NCBI GenBank assembly: GCA_934153655.1
Contig: CAKPFH010000005.1
Coordinates: 1 to 44,481 of the forward strand
Direction of reading: 5' to 3'
DNA: 44,481 nt
Source: an uncultured Bacilli bacterium
GTDB lineage: Bacteria; Bacillota_I; Bacilli_A; RF39; UBA660
Shown: positions 1 to 7,743 of the stretch, piece by piece
Layout: the number at the start of each line of letters is the position of its first letter
How positions within the stretch are numbered: position 1 is the first letter of the stretch
The notes under the pieces: generated by a model
Database searches by the model: none
What the model saw: the letters and a program-made list of their open reading frames with translations, nothing else
Told to the model about the DNA's origin: nothing
Translations under genes and position numbers: made by a program

Positions 1-2449
1 TGCATGGATCATTTCTTCCAATTTTGCTTTTATTTACCTTAGGTTTATTTGTTGCTGAATTATCACTATCATTAGTTATTTTATTTTTAACTACTTCTTT
101 TCTTTCAATATTTTGTCTTATTTCAGCATTCATTAAATAAATACTTATATCTTTATCAATTCTATCTAACATATTTTCATACATTTCTAAGCCTTCCATA
201 GTATATGCACGTAATGGATCTTGACCACCATAACCACGCATCATAACAGCTTCTCTTAAATGTGATAAAGTATTTATATTTTCAGTCCAATATTTATCGA
301 TTACATTTAAACTAATTGCTTTTTCAAATTCATTGGTAACTTCAACTGGAATATTTTTTAATTTATTTTCATATTCATCTTTGCATTTATCAAATATATA
401 ATTGATAGCATCATCTTCACTTTTAGAAGTTATATCACTTTCTTTTATATCTTGTCTTAGTAAATCATGATTAACAATATCAACTAAATCTTTTAAAGCT
501 TCACCTGATATCTTTCCATCTGTATAATGAGTATCAACTAGGTAAGAAACATAAGAATGAATTGTATCTAGAACTGTCTCATGAATAGAATCATTGTCTA
601 AAATTTCATTTCTTCTTTCATAGATATCTTCTCTTTGATTATTCATAACATCATCATATTCAAGAAGTTGTTTACGCATATCAAAGTTATTACCTTCAAC
701 TTTAGCTTGAGCTGATGATAAAGATTTAGTAAATGTTTTACTTCTAATTGCTTGATTTTCATCAAAACCAATTGATTGAAGTAAACCTTTAATACGATCA
801 GTTCCAAATCTAACCATTAACTCGTCTTCCATAGAAACAAAGAATTGACTTTCACCAGGATCACCTTGGCGACCTGATCTACCTCTTAACTGATTATCAA
901 TACGACGAGATTCATGACGTTCGGTACCAATTACACATAAGCCACCCAAGGCTTTTGTTTCATCTGTTAATTTAATATCAGTTCCACGTCCTGCCATGTT
1001 AGTTGCTATTGTAACAGCTCCCTTTTCACCAGCATGAGAAATAATTTCAGCTTCTCTTGCATGATTTTTAGCATTTAAAACTTCATGTTTAATACCTTTT
1101 TTAGTTAACATTTCACTTATTAATTCACTTGTTTCAACTGCAATTGTACCTACTAGGATAGGTTGACCGGTTTTATGTTTTTCAACAATTACATCAACTA
1201 TTGCTTTATATTTTCCTTTCATGGTTGGATATACTAAATCAGGATAATCAATTCTTGCAACTGGTTTATTTGTTGGAACTGATATTACATACATATTATA
1301 AATATTTCTAAATTCTTCTTCTTCTGTTTTAGCAGTACCTGTCATACCAGATAATTTTTTATACATTCTAAATAAATTTTGGAAAGTAATAGTTGCAACC
1401 GTTTTATTTTCTTGATTAATTCTAACGCCTTCTTTAGCTTCAACTGCTTGATGCAAGCCATCACTCCATTGACGACCTTTCATGATACGTCCTGTAAATG
1501 GATCAACAATTAAAACTTCTCCATCTTGAACAACATAATCAAAGTCTTTTTTCATTGAATAATTAGCACGAAGAGCTTGATTAATATAATGAACAAGAGC
1601 ATTATTTTCCATATCATATAAATTTTTTAAATGGAAATAACTTTCAGCTTTATGATTACCATCATCAGTTAAAGTAACACCTTTAGTCTTTTCATCATAG
1701 ATATAATCTTCTTCATTTTTTAAACTTTTAACAAATCTATCAGCATCTACATATAAATTAGCACTTACAACTTCCCCTCCTGAAATAATTAAAGGAGTTC
1801 TAGCTTCATCTATTAAAATTGAATCCACTTCATCAATAATAGCATAGTTAAGACCTCTTTGAACTCTATTTTCACGTCTTACTACCATGTTATCTCTTAG
1901 ATAATCGAAACCTAGTTCATTATTAGTTGTATATAAAATATCACAATCATATTGTTCTTTCTTTTCTTGAGGAGTTAAATCACGTCTATTAATACCAACG
2001 GTTAAACCAAGTCCTTCATAAATTGGTCCCATCCATTCAGCATTTCTAACGGTTAAGTATTCATTTACAGTTACAACATGAACCCCATCACCTGTTAAGG
2101 CATTTAAATAAGCTGGAAAAGTGGTTACTAATGTTTTACCTTCACCTGTTTTAAGTTCAGCAATATTTCCATAATGAATAGCAATACCACCAACTAATTG
2201 AACAAAGAAAGCTTTCTCACCTAGTTTTCTATAAGCCATTTCCCTAACAGTAGCAAAAGCTTCTACTAAAATATCATCTAATGTTTCACCATTTTTTAAT
2301 CTTTCTTTAAACTCTGTAGTTTTATTTTTAAGTTCTTCATCACTTAATTTTTGATAACTCTCATCAAGAGCCATTATGCTACTTGCAAGTTCATTAAATC
2401 TTTTTAATTCTTTATATTCATGATCAAATAATTTTTTAAATATATTCAT
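1..2449 (-). CDS. secA: SecA preprotein translocase ATPase (3' end cut by window)
   Basis: Motor ATPase that drives unfolded secretory proteins through the SecYEG channel. It starts at 2449 behind an AAGGAGGAT ribosome site, and 816 codons lie in the window. Visible motifs are Walker A (LKTGEGKT, about residue 100), the DEVDSILIDEARTPL Walker B region, the TGTAKTEEEEF and NMAGRGTDI motifs of the helicase-like second nucleotide fold, and RGRSGRQGDPG. The last readable residues are GRNDPC, the start of the C-terminal zinc-binding SEC-C motif, so only about 15-20 residues are missing. The length fits the Bacillus protein (about 840 aa). It follows hpf, the same order as in Bacillus subtilis, but an intrinsic terminator lies between them, so it probably has its own start: a TACAAT -10 is visible at 2470-2475. 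Confidence 0.98.
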   Translation of the reverse strand, partial: MNIFKKLFDHEYKELKRFNELASSIMALDESYQKLSDEELKNKTTEFKERLKNGETLDDILVEAFATVREMAYRKLGEKAFFVQLVGGIAIHYGNIAELKTGEGKTLVTTFPAYLNALTGDGVHVVTVNEYLTVRNAEWMGPIYEGLGLTVGINRRDLTPQEKKEQYDCDILYTTNNELGFDYLRDNMVVRRENRVQRGLNYAIIDEVDSILIDEARTPLIISGGEVVSANLYVDADRFVKSLKNEEDYIYDEKTKGVTLTDDGNHKAESYFHLKNLYDMENNALVHYINQALRANYSMKKDFDYVVQDGEVLIVDPFTGRIMKGRQWSDGLHQAVEAKEGVRINQENKTVATITFQNLFRMYKKLSGMTGTAKTEEEEFRNIYNMYVISVPTNKPVARIDYPDLVYPTMKGKYKAIVDVIVEKHKTGQPILVGTIAVETSELISEMLTKKGIKHEVLNAKNHAREAEIISHAGEKGAVTIATNMAGRGTDIKLTDETKALGGLCVIGTERHESRRIDNQLRGRSGRQGDPGESQFFVSMEDELMVRFGTDRIKGLLQSIGFDENQAIRSKTFTKSLSSAQAKVEGNNFDMRKQLLEYDDVMNNQREDIYERRNEILDNDSIHETVLDTIHSYVSYLVDTHYTDGKISGEALKDLVDIVNHDLLRQDIKESDITSKSEDDAINYIFDKCKDEYENKLKNIPVEVTNEFEKAISLNVIDKYWTENINTLSHLREAVMMRGYGGQDPLRAYTMEGLEMYENMLDRIDKDISIYLMNAEIRQNIERKEVVKNKITNDSDNSATNKPKVNKSKIGRNDPC

Positions 2450-2474
2450 GCATCCTCCTTGACAAATAATATTG

Positions 2475-2512
2475 TATCAAAAAATAAACAAGAATGGAAT
2501 ATCTTGTTTATT
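2475..2512 (-). terminator. Intrinsic terminator behind hpf
   Basis: Perfect 10-bp stem (arms 2483-2492 and 2503-2512, 10-nt loop) followed on the minus strand by a run of six T. It lies in the 70-bp gap between the hpf stop and the secA start. Confidence 0.8.
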
Positions 2513-2519
2513 TGTTTTA

Positions 2520-3041
2520 TTATTCTTCCTCAATTACTCCATAGCCGCCATCATTTCTCTTGTAAACTAGTGCAATACGTCCAATATCACTATCTTTATA
2601 CATATAGAAATTATGTCCTAATAATTCCATTTGTAAAATAGCCTCATCTAAATTCATAGGTTTAATATCTATTTTCTTTCTTTTGATAACCACTTCATCT
2701 TCGATATTATCAGTTATATCATCTATATTAAATTCTTTAATTCCTGATTTTTCTCTTTTCTTTAATTTAGATTTATTCTTTCTAATTTGTCTTTCTAGTT
2801 TGTTTACAACTAAATCAACAGCTGAATAAAAATCTTGACTCTCATCTTCGGCTCTTAACATTAATGTTTTAAGAGGAATAGTGACTTCCACTTTCTGAGA
2901 ATAATTCCTAATTTTAACAAGAACTGTTGCAGTTGTATCATCTAAAGTATATTTATCTAACTTAGATAACTTCTCCTTTACATAATCTTTCATAGCATCA
3001 GTAATGTCTATTTTATTACCTCTAACTAAAACTTCCATCAT
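2520..3041 (-). CDS. hpf: Ribosome hibernation promoting factor, long form
   Basis: Long-form HPF (173 aa, like YvyD/HPF of Bacillus). It binds the decoding region of idle 30S subunits and pairs ribosomes into inactive 100S dimers. The N-terminal part (about 1-105) is the basic S30AE ribosome-binding domain (VRGNKIDITDAMKDYV at the start). The C-terminal part (about 115-173, NLDEAILQMELLGHNFYMYKD) is the dimerisation domain seen only in long forms. Two adjacent ATG codons follow an AAGGAGATGAT site; the first is used here. It is monocistronic, with its own promoter and terminator. In Firmicutes the gene is usually stationary-phase or stress induced; no special promoter is visible here. Confidence 0.97.
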   Translation of the reverse strand: MMEVLVRGNKIDITDAMKDYVKEKLSKLDKYTLDDTTATVLVKIRNYSQKVEVTIPLKTLMLRAEDESQDFYSAVDLVVNKLERQIRKNKSKLKKREKSGIKEFNIDDITDNIEDEVVIKRKKIDIKPMNLDEAILQMELLGHNFYMYKDSDIGRIALVYKRNDGGYGVIEEE

Positions 3042-3062
3042 ATCATCTCCTTTTATATTTTG

Positions 3063-3091
3063 ATTATATCACATAATAAAGAAAAAAACTA
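3063..3091 (-). promoter_or_regulatory. Probable hpf promoter
   Basis: On the minus strand TAGTTT (3086-3091), 17 bp, then TATAAT (3063-3068) preceded by TG one base upstream (extended -10). The weak -35 overlaps the cold-shock gene terminator. Confidence 0.5.
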
Positions 3092-3105
3092 TCGTTTAAG
3101 CGATA
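3082..3105 (-). terminator. Intrinsic terminator of the cold-shock gene
   Basis: Stem TATCG/CGATA (3090-3094 and 3101-3105) with a 6-nt loop containing the csp stop codon, followed on the minus strand by seven T. The stem is short but the T tract is strong. Confidence 0.65.
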
Positions 3106-3320
3106 ATTTTATCTTTTACTACTGTGACATTAAGTGCTTGATACCCTTTTGAAGTTTCTAAAAGTGTAAACTCAACAATTTGTCCTTCTTGTAAGCTTTT
3201 ATAACCTTCTTGATTAATTGCTGAATAATGAACAAATATATCATCTTTTTCAGTAAACTCAATAAAGCCATAACCTTTCTCATTATTAAACCACTTAACT
3301 CTACCTCTTACCACGTTCAT
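3096..3320 (-). CDS. csp: Cold-shock protein (CspA family)
   Basis: Small single-strand nucleic-acid binding protein, an RNA chaperone of the OB fold. From the chosen start it is 74 aa. RNP1 (GRVKWFNNEKGYGFIEF) and RNP2 (DIFVHYSAI) are intact. The longest frame starts five codons earlier, but AAGGAGAG sits 7 nt before the ATG at 3320 and the family starts with a short N-terminus, so 3320 is chosen. It is monocistronic. The leader of about 100 nt could carry a cold-sensing structure, which I cannot judge by eye. Confidence 0.97.
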   Translation of the reverse strand: MNVVRGRVKWFNNEKGYGFIEFTEKDDIFVHYSAINQEGYKSLQEGQIVEFTLLETSKGYQALNVTVVKDKIIA

Positions 3321-3562
3321 ATCTCTCCTTATCATATAATATTTTTTTCGTAGATCTACTTTTCTTTCCTGCGCAAAATAATCATATCAAATTTAAACCA
3401 TTTTTTACCAAATATTTACCAATCGTATCTTTTTAGTACTTTTTCAGTAAAATTATCGACTTTTAATCAATAAAATGCTAAAACCATGTAAAAAACAACT
3501 ATTCAGCTACTTTTCAAAAAATAATTAAATAATATTATATAATGATTTTGGTGATAGGAAAT

Positions 3563-4162
3563 ATGGTTAAGAATTTTGTCGTAAATAGTTCTATAAATCT
3601 TATAAAAGATTTAAACAAATACGATAAAACTCAACTAGAAGAAATCAAATATGGAATAGAAGCAATTTATCTTACGGTTTCAAAAATAATTATTATACTT
3701 CTTTTAGCATATATATTAGGACTATTTAAAGAAGCAGTTATATTTCTATTAATGTTTAACATCTTAAGAGCTTTTGCATTTGGTTTACATGCTTCTAAAA
3801 GTATATGGTGTTGGATATCATCTAGTATATCATTTATATGTATTCCTTATATTTGCAAAAACTTTATATTTTCTAATTTAACTTACATCATAGTACCTAT
3901 TATTTGTCTAATTTGTTTCTTATTATATGCACCTGCTGATACTATTAAAAGACCACTTATAAATAGTAAAAAAAGAAAAATTTATAAGTTTTTAAGTATT
4001 GTAACTGGAATAATTTATTTAGCTTTAATTATATTGTTAAATAATATATTAATTAAAAATCTTTTAATGTTTAGCTTAGCATTAGAAACAATTTTAATTT
4101 TACCGATAACATATAAAATATTTAAATTGCCTTACAAAAATTATCTAAATTACAAAAACTAA
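3563..4162 (+). CDS. agrB: AgrB-like autoinducer-peptide processing protease
   Basis: Membrane cysteine endopeptidase that cuts the C-terminus of the AgrD precursor and forms the (thio)lactone ring. It is 199 aa with about five or six hydrophobic segments. The active-site pair of the family is visible in RAFAFGLHASKSIWCW (His and Cys six residues apart), after the usual amphipathic N-terminal stretch. The longest frame begins at 3542 without a ribosome site; GGTGAT at 3550-3555 is 7 nt before the ATG at 3563, which is chosen. agrD follows after 53 nt on the same strand and must be its substrate. The sensor and regulator genes lie just beyond, on the opposite strand. Confidence 0.9.
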   Translation: MVKNFVVNSSINLIKDLNKYDKTQLEEIKYGIEAIYLTVSKIIIILLLAYILGLFKEAVIFLLMFNILRAFAFGLHASKSIWCWISSSISFICIPYICKNFIFSNLTYIIVPIICLICFLLYAPADTIKRPLINSKKRKIYKFLSIVTGIIYLALIILLNNILIKNLLMFSLALETILILPITYKIFKLPYKNYLNYKN

Positions 4163-4215
4163 TATCTTATATGTTAAAAGAATAAAAAGGGAAAAAGATA
4201 AAAAAGGAGGAAATT

Positions 4216-4341
4216 ATGAAAAAATATTTATCTTTACTTCTTGGTGCTGTTGGTTTAGTTGTTGCTGGTGTTGCTACTACAGGTTGTTGGGCATTGATTA
4301 TTGATGAACCTGATATGCCAAAATCAATGCTAAACAAATAG
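4216..4341 (+). CDS. agrD: AgrD-like cyclic autoinducer peptide precursor
   Basis: A 41-residue peptide with a strong AAGGAGG site, downstream of agrB. Three parts typical of AgrD are visible: a hydrophobic/amphipathic leader (1-23), a core starting at Cys24 (CWALII), and an acidic, proline-containing recognition tail (DEPDMPKSMLNK) like the DExxxPKxL tail of staphylococcal AgrD. By family logic Cys24 forms a thiolactone with the carboxyl of the last core residue, giving a five- or six-residue ring (CWALI or CWALII). The exact cut is inferred, not seen. A terminator follows directly, so agrB-agrD is a closed two-gene unit. Confidence 0.88.
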   Translation: MKKYLSLLLGAVGLVVAGVATTGCWALIIDEPDMPKSMLNK

Positions 4342-4343
4342 TG

Positions 4344-4370
4344 AAAGGGACTAAAAATAGTCCTTTTTTG
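4344..4370 (+). terminator. Intrinsic terminator of agrB-agrD
   Basis: Stem GGGACTA/TAGTCCT (4347-4353 and 4358-4364), AAAA loop, extended by A-T pairs and followed by a T run to 4369. Confidence 0.88.
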
Positions 4371-4380
4371 TATTAATAAT

Positions 4381-4421
4381 ATTATTAAAAACTAAATAGA
4401 TTTTTATTTCTATTTAGTTTT
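4381..4421 (-). terminator. Intrinsic terminator of tagO-agrA-agrC
   Basis: Long stem of about 13 bp (4388-4400 with 4409-4421, 8-nt loop) overlapping the agrC stop. It is followed on the minus strand by TTTTAATA. Because it is A-T rich on both sides, it may also stop plus-strand transcripts. Confidence 0.75.
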
Positions 4422-5742
4422 AATTTAATTTTAAAGTTAATATAACAAAAAAATTATTATCAATAATATCATATTTAACCTCTAAAGCAGGAGTGGTATT
4501 TAATACTATTTGAGCACCATATAATCCATAACCATGACCTTTTCCTTTAGTAGTAAATCCATTTTTAGTTATAGAACTTAAATCTACATTACCTTCATAT
4601 GTATTACTTAAAACAAAGTATAAAACATTATTTTCAACATACATAGAAAGACATAATTGTTTATCTTTAGAATTTTTAGAAGCATATATTGCATTATCAA
4701 AATATTCTCCAACAAGTTCTAACATAATATTTTTATTCTTATTAATAATTCTATTATCAGATATCTTCTTTATTTCAGAACTAATATCAACTGATATTTT
4801 TAAATTTGATGTTTCTGCTTGTGATAATTTAAAATATATTAAATATCTTAATGCATCTATTGGTATACAATTAATTTTATTAAACCAAGTATATTTTTTA
4901 TTTTCAAAATTACCTAATAATGTATCTATATAATTATTAGCACTTGCTGTAGAAGAATTAATATATCCTTTTATGGCTATTAAATTATTTTTATATTTAT
5001 GAATTGTTGAACTATACTTTTCTATTATTTCAGCAGAAGTTTTCATATAATCTTCTAGTAACTTATATTTATCAGTAATTTCTTTATTTTTAATATATTG
5101 ATTTATTATATTAATTAATAAAAATAAACAACCAAATATAACTATAATATTCATAATAAATTTATGATTAAAAATCCAATTATTAAGATATAAATTATAC
5201 ATAGAAGAGAAAATAATTAATATTGTTACAATACTAATAAAAATAGGAGTTATACTTTTAACTTTAATAAATCTATCTAATAATTTATTAATTCTATTTT
5301 TTAATAAAATAGCATATAAACAACATAAAACTGCAATAATAATATTTGCAATTGAAGAACGTGATGCATTTATTAAAATTTTTATTCCTATTATTTTTTC
5401 TAATAAAATTACTATTAAATAAAATGATACTTCTCCTAAAATACAAGTTATATAAGTAACTATTGAAATAATAACTGTATAATTGTTATTCCATTTATAA
5501 ATTATTTTAAAAACTAAATATAAAATTAATATAATTCCAAACATCTTAGAAATATTATTTAATAATAAAGTGTTAATTATCATAAAAAAGGAAAAGAAAA
5601 GTAAGAAAAAGTAACTAGAAAGTTTTATTTCTTTTACCTTATTATTAGTAATTATTGTTCCCGAAAGAAACATGCCAAATAAACAAATAAAAGCACCTAC
5701 AAAATAATTAATCCAAGTTAATATATCAAATTTCATCATCAT
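4420..5742 (-). CDS. AgrC-like sensor histidine kinase (GHKL family)
   Basis: Probable receptor for the autoinducer peptide. It is 440 aa: residues 1-215 contain six or seven membrane segments, the usual AgrC sensor module, followed by a dimerisation helix with the phospho-acceptor motif HKYKNN (His about 248; family form H-x-Y-x-N). The C-terminal ATPase has an N box (GEYFDNAIYAS, about 348) and a glycine box (GKGHGYGL). The ATG at 5742 overlaps the end of agrA by 17 nt, so the two are translationally coupled. The kinase is distal in the operon tagO-agrA-agrC and converges on agrBD. Pairing with the local AgrD is inferred from position. LytTR/GHKL pairs also sense bacteriocin-type peptides. 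Confidence 0.88.
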   Translation of the reverse strand: MMMKFDILTWINYFVGAFICLFGMFLSGTIITNNKVKEIKLSSYFFLLFFSFFMIINTLLLNNISKMFGIILILYLVFKIIYKWNNNYTVIISIVTYITCILGEVSFYLIVILLEKIIGIKILINASRSSIANIIIAVLCCLYAILLKNRINKLLDRFIKVKSITPIFISIVTILIIFSSMYNLYLNNWIFNHKFIMNIIVIFGCLFLLINIINQYIKNKEITDKYKLLEDYMKTSAEIIEKYSSTIHKYKNNLIAIKGYINSSTASANNYIDTLLGNFENKKYTWFNKINCIPIDALRYLIYFKLSQAETSNLKISVDISSEIKKISDNRIINKNKNIMLELVGEYFDNAIYASKNSKDKQLCLSMYVENNVLYFVLSNTYEGNVDLSSITKNGFTTKGKGHGYGLYGAQIVLNTTPALEVKYDIIDNNFFVILTLKLN

Positions 5743-6484
5743 AATCTAAATCTCCATCACCAAACATACATATTTCTTCTAACTCTTTTCTCTTATCACG
5801 TGATAAGCTATTAGTAAATTTATCATTAAAGTAAATTGCTGGTTCTAAAGGAACAATTTTAGTTATTTTAAATGTATTAACAATACAACTTCTATGAGTT
5901 TTGAAAAATCTCTTGTCATCTTTTAACATATCTTCTATTTTTGAAATATTACCTCGATATCTAAATCTTCCACCTTCAGTTTCTATAAATAAACATTCTT
6001 CATTTTTATCTTTTTCAATAAATAAAATATCATTATAAGGTATTCTAATAATTTCTCCATCCTGTTTAAATGATAAAAATTCATTACTATTAAAAGTTTC
6101 ATAAATATCACGAAAACAAGCTAAAAGGTTTGATTCTAAATCATCGAATTTTGAGACAAAATCAACCATTAGTATTTTTTTATGATAAGCATTTTGAATT
6201 AAATCTAAATGAGCTGTTGCAATTATTATTTGATCATTCATGGTTTTTCTAAAACTTCTAATATCTCTTGCAAGATCAAGTCCCGATTTACCTTCTACTT
6301 CAATATCTAATATATAAATATTTTGACCACTTAATTTTTTAATAGTATTCATTATATCATCACTATATTTATTGAAATGATATATTTTATAATAATCATT
6401 GTCATCACACATAAATTTGTGAATTTCACTTTTATATAATTCACTAAAATATTCTTCATCTTCATAAATTACAAAATTTATCAT
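5726..6484 (-). CDS. AgrA/LytTR family response regulator
   Basis: Cytoplasmic response regulator of 252 aa. The N-terminal receiver domain (about 1-125) begins MINFVIYEDEEYFSE with the acidic pocket; the phosphorylated Asp is in YILDIEVEGKSGLDL. The C-terminal LytTR DNA-binding domain (about 145-240) shows ILFIEKDKNEECLFIE and the RFFKTHRSCIVN signature. The longest frame starts 11 codons upstream, but GAGGTGAT precedes the ATG at 6484, which is chosen. It sits 16 nt behind tagO and overlaps agrC. Its targets are probably the agrBD promoter and other genes carrying LytTR direct repeats. Confidence 0.93.
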   Translation of the reverse strand: MINFVIYEDEEYFSELYKSEIHKFMCDDNDYYKIYHFNKYSDDIMNTIKKLSGQNIYILDIEVEGKSGLDLARDIRSFRKTMNDQIIIATAHLDLIQNAYHKKILMVDFVSKFDDLESNLLACFRDIYETFNSNEFLSFKQDGEIIRIPYNDILFIEKDKNEECLFIETEGGRFRYRGNISKIEDMLKDDKRFFKTHRSCIVNTFKITKIVPLEPAIYFNDKFTNSLSRDKRKELEEICMFGDGDLDYDDEI

Positions 6485-6500
6485 AAATATCACCTCGGAA

Positions 6501-7559
6501 TTATTTATTCTTACCAAACTTTATATGTTTATCAGTTATTATATTAGTTTTATTAATAAACCAGAATATTAAAACAAGTAAAATAAGATAAATCCCTCGT
6601 CTTATATAAATATCTATTTGTTCGTTTAAAGTATAAAATATAGATGCCATTGCAAATAAAATATTAACACCATAAATAATTAAAACTGTATTACGATGAG
6701 AAAATTTCATTCCAAGTAATTGATGATGTAAATGTTGTTTATCAGCATCAGATATTTTTTTATGTTTTAAAAGTCTTCTAATAATAGCAAAAAAAGTATC
6801 TAAAATTGGAACACCTAAAGTTAAAATAGGAATAAAAACAGATGTTAAAACTGTTGCTTTAAATCCAAGAAGAGAAATAACTGCTATTATAAAGCCTAAA
6901 AACAAAGCACCGGAATCCCCTGCAAATATTTTAGCTGGGTAAAAGTTATGAACTAAAAATCCCAAAGTACTACCTAAAGTAATTAAAGCCAAAGTAAATT
7001 CAAGACCTGTTGTTCTTCCTTGAAAGAAACAAATAATTATTATTGTTATGAAAAAAATTGCTGAAACACCACCGGCAAGACCATCCAAGCCATCAATTAA
7101 ATTGATAATATTCATACAAGCTACTATAAATATAATTGTAATTGGATAGGCAAAATAACCAAAGTTTATGTTTAAACCAAAAGCTGTAATGTTATCTAAA
7201 AGTATTTCTCCATAAAAAGCTATAATTGAAGCTGATAATAATTGACCAATTAATTTATCTTTAGCATCTAAAGGTTTGATATCATCTATCATACCAGTTA
7301 AAATAATTATAAAACTACCAATTAAAATAGAATTCATTCTAATTGTATTTTGACCAAATAGCATATAACCTACTAAAAATGCAAAAAATATTCCTAAGCC
7401 ACCTAGTCTTGGCATTGGTTTTTTATGAACTTTTCTTTCATTTGGAATATCTAAAGCATTTATATGAATTGCTATTTTTTTTACAACCGGAATAGAAAAA
7501 GCTGCTATTAAAAGGGTAGTTATTATAACCTTAATAGAATATAAGATTGTACTATTCAT
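6501..7559 (-). CDS. tagO: UDP-GlcNAc:undecaprenyl-phosphate GlcNAc-1-phosphate transferase (TagO/WecA type)
   Basis: Integral membrane enzyme that moves GlcNAc-1-phosphate from UDP-GlcNAc to undecaprenyl phosphate, the first step of wall teichoic acid or related surface glycopolymers. It is 352 aa with about ten membrane helices. Family motifs: RKVHKKPMPRLGG, the DDIKPLDAKDKL loop, NLIDGLDGLAGG (catalytic acidic residues), AGDSGALFLG, and the C-terminal cytoplasmic HLHHQLL motif typical of the WecA/TagO branch rather than MraY. GGAGG lies before the ATG at 7559, five codons inside the longest frame. It is the first gene of the unit that carries the agr-type regulator and kinase, which is an uncommon partner. 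Confidence 0.93.
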   Translation of the reverse strand: MNSTILYSIKVIITTLLIAAFSIPVVKKIAIHINALDIPNERKVHKKPMPRLGGLGIFFAFLVGYMLFGQNTIRMNSILIGSFIIILTGMIDDIKPLDAKDKLIGQLLSASIIAFYGEILLDNITAFGLNINFGYFAYPITIIFIVACMNIINLIDGLDGLAGGVSAIFFITIIIICFFQGRTTGLEFTLALITLGSTLGFLVHNFYPAKIFAGDSGALFLGFIIAVISLLGFKATVLTSVFIPILTLGVPILDTFFAIIRRLLKHKKISDADKQHLHHQLLGMKFSHRNTVLIIYGVNILFAMASIFYTLNEQIDIYIRRGIYLILLVLIFWFINKTNIITDKHIKFGKNK

Positions 7560-7579
7560 AAAAAAAACCTCCACAAAAA

Positions 7580-7608
7580 ATTATACCACTTTAAGAGTAA
7601 AAAAACTA
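7580..7608 (-). promoter_or_regulatory. Probable promoter of tagO-agrA-agrC
   Basis: On the minus strand TAGTTT (7603-7608), 17 bp, then a perfect TATAAT (7580-7585). The -10 is strong and the -35 weak. It lies within the tail of the upstream terminator. Confidence 0.5.
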
Positions 7609-7633
7609 GTATTTTAAAAGAAAAATCCTAGTT
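7599..7633 (-). terminator. Strong intrinsic terminator upstream of tagO
   Basis: 12-bp arms with a single mismatch (AACTAG+ATTTT and AAAAT+CTAGTT; 7622-7633 with 7604-7615, 6-nt loop), followed on the minus strand by seven T. With the hairpin at 7694-7715 it forms a tandem pair behind mbl. Confidence 0.8.
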
Positions 7634-7693
7634 CTAATTAAAGGTTTAATCCTTATAAAATAAGGAGTTAAAAGTAAAAATATTTTTATGAAC

Positions 7694-7715
7694 AAAAAGT
7701 GAGCAATAAACTCAC
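7694..7715 (-). terminator. Intrinsic terminator behind mbl
   Basis: Stem GTGAG/CTCAC (7699-7703 and 7711-7715), 7-nt loop, followed on the minus strand by five T. The stem is short. Confidence 0.55.
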
Positions 7716-7743
7716 ATATCTATAAATCAAATATTCTCTATTT

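Noticed and set aside
2459..2641. Plus-strand 60-codon frame across hpf
   Set aside because: Lies over the hpf end and its terminator, has no ribosome site and no protein-like composition: a shadow frame.
3336..3562. Promoter for agrB in the csp-agrB gap
   Set aside because: Several TATAAT-like strings occur at 3530-3543, but none has a fitting -35 and a transcription start upstream of the GGTGAT site; no feature called.
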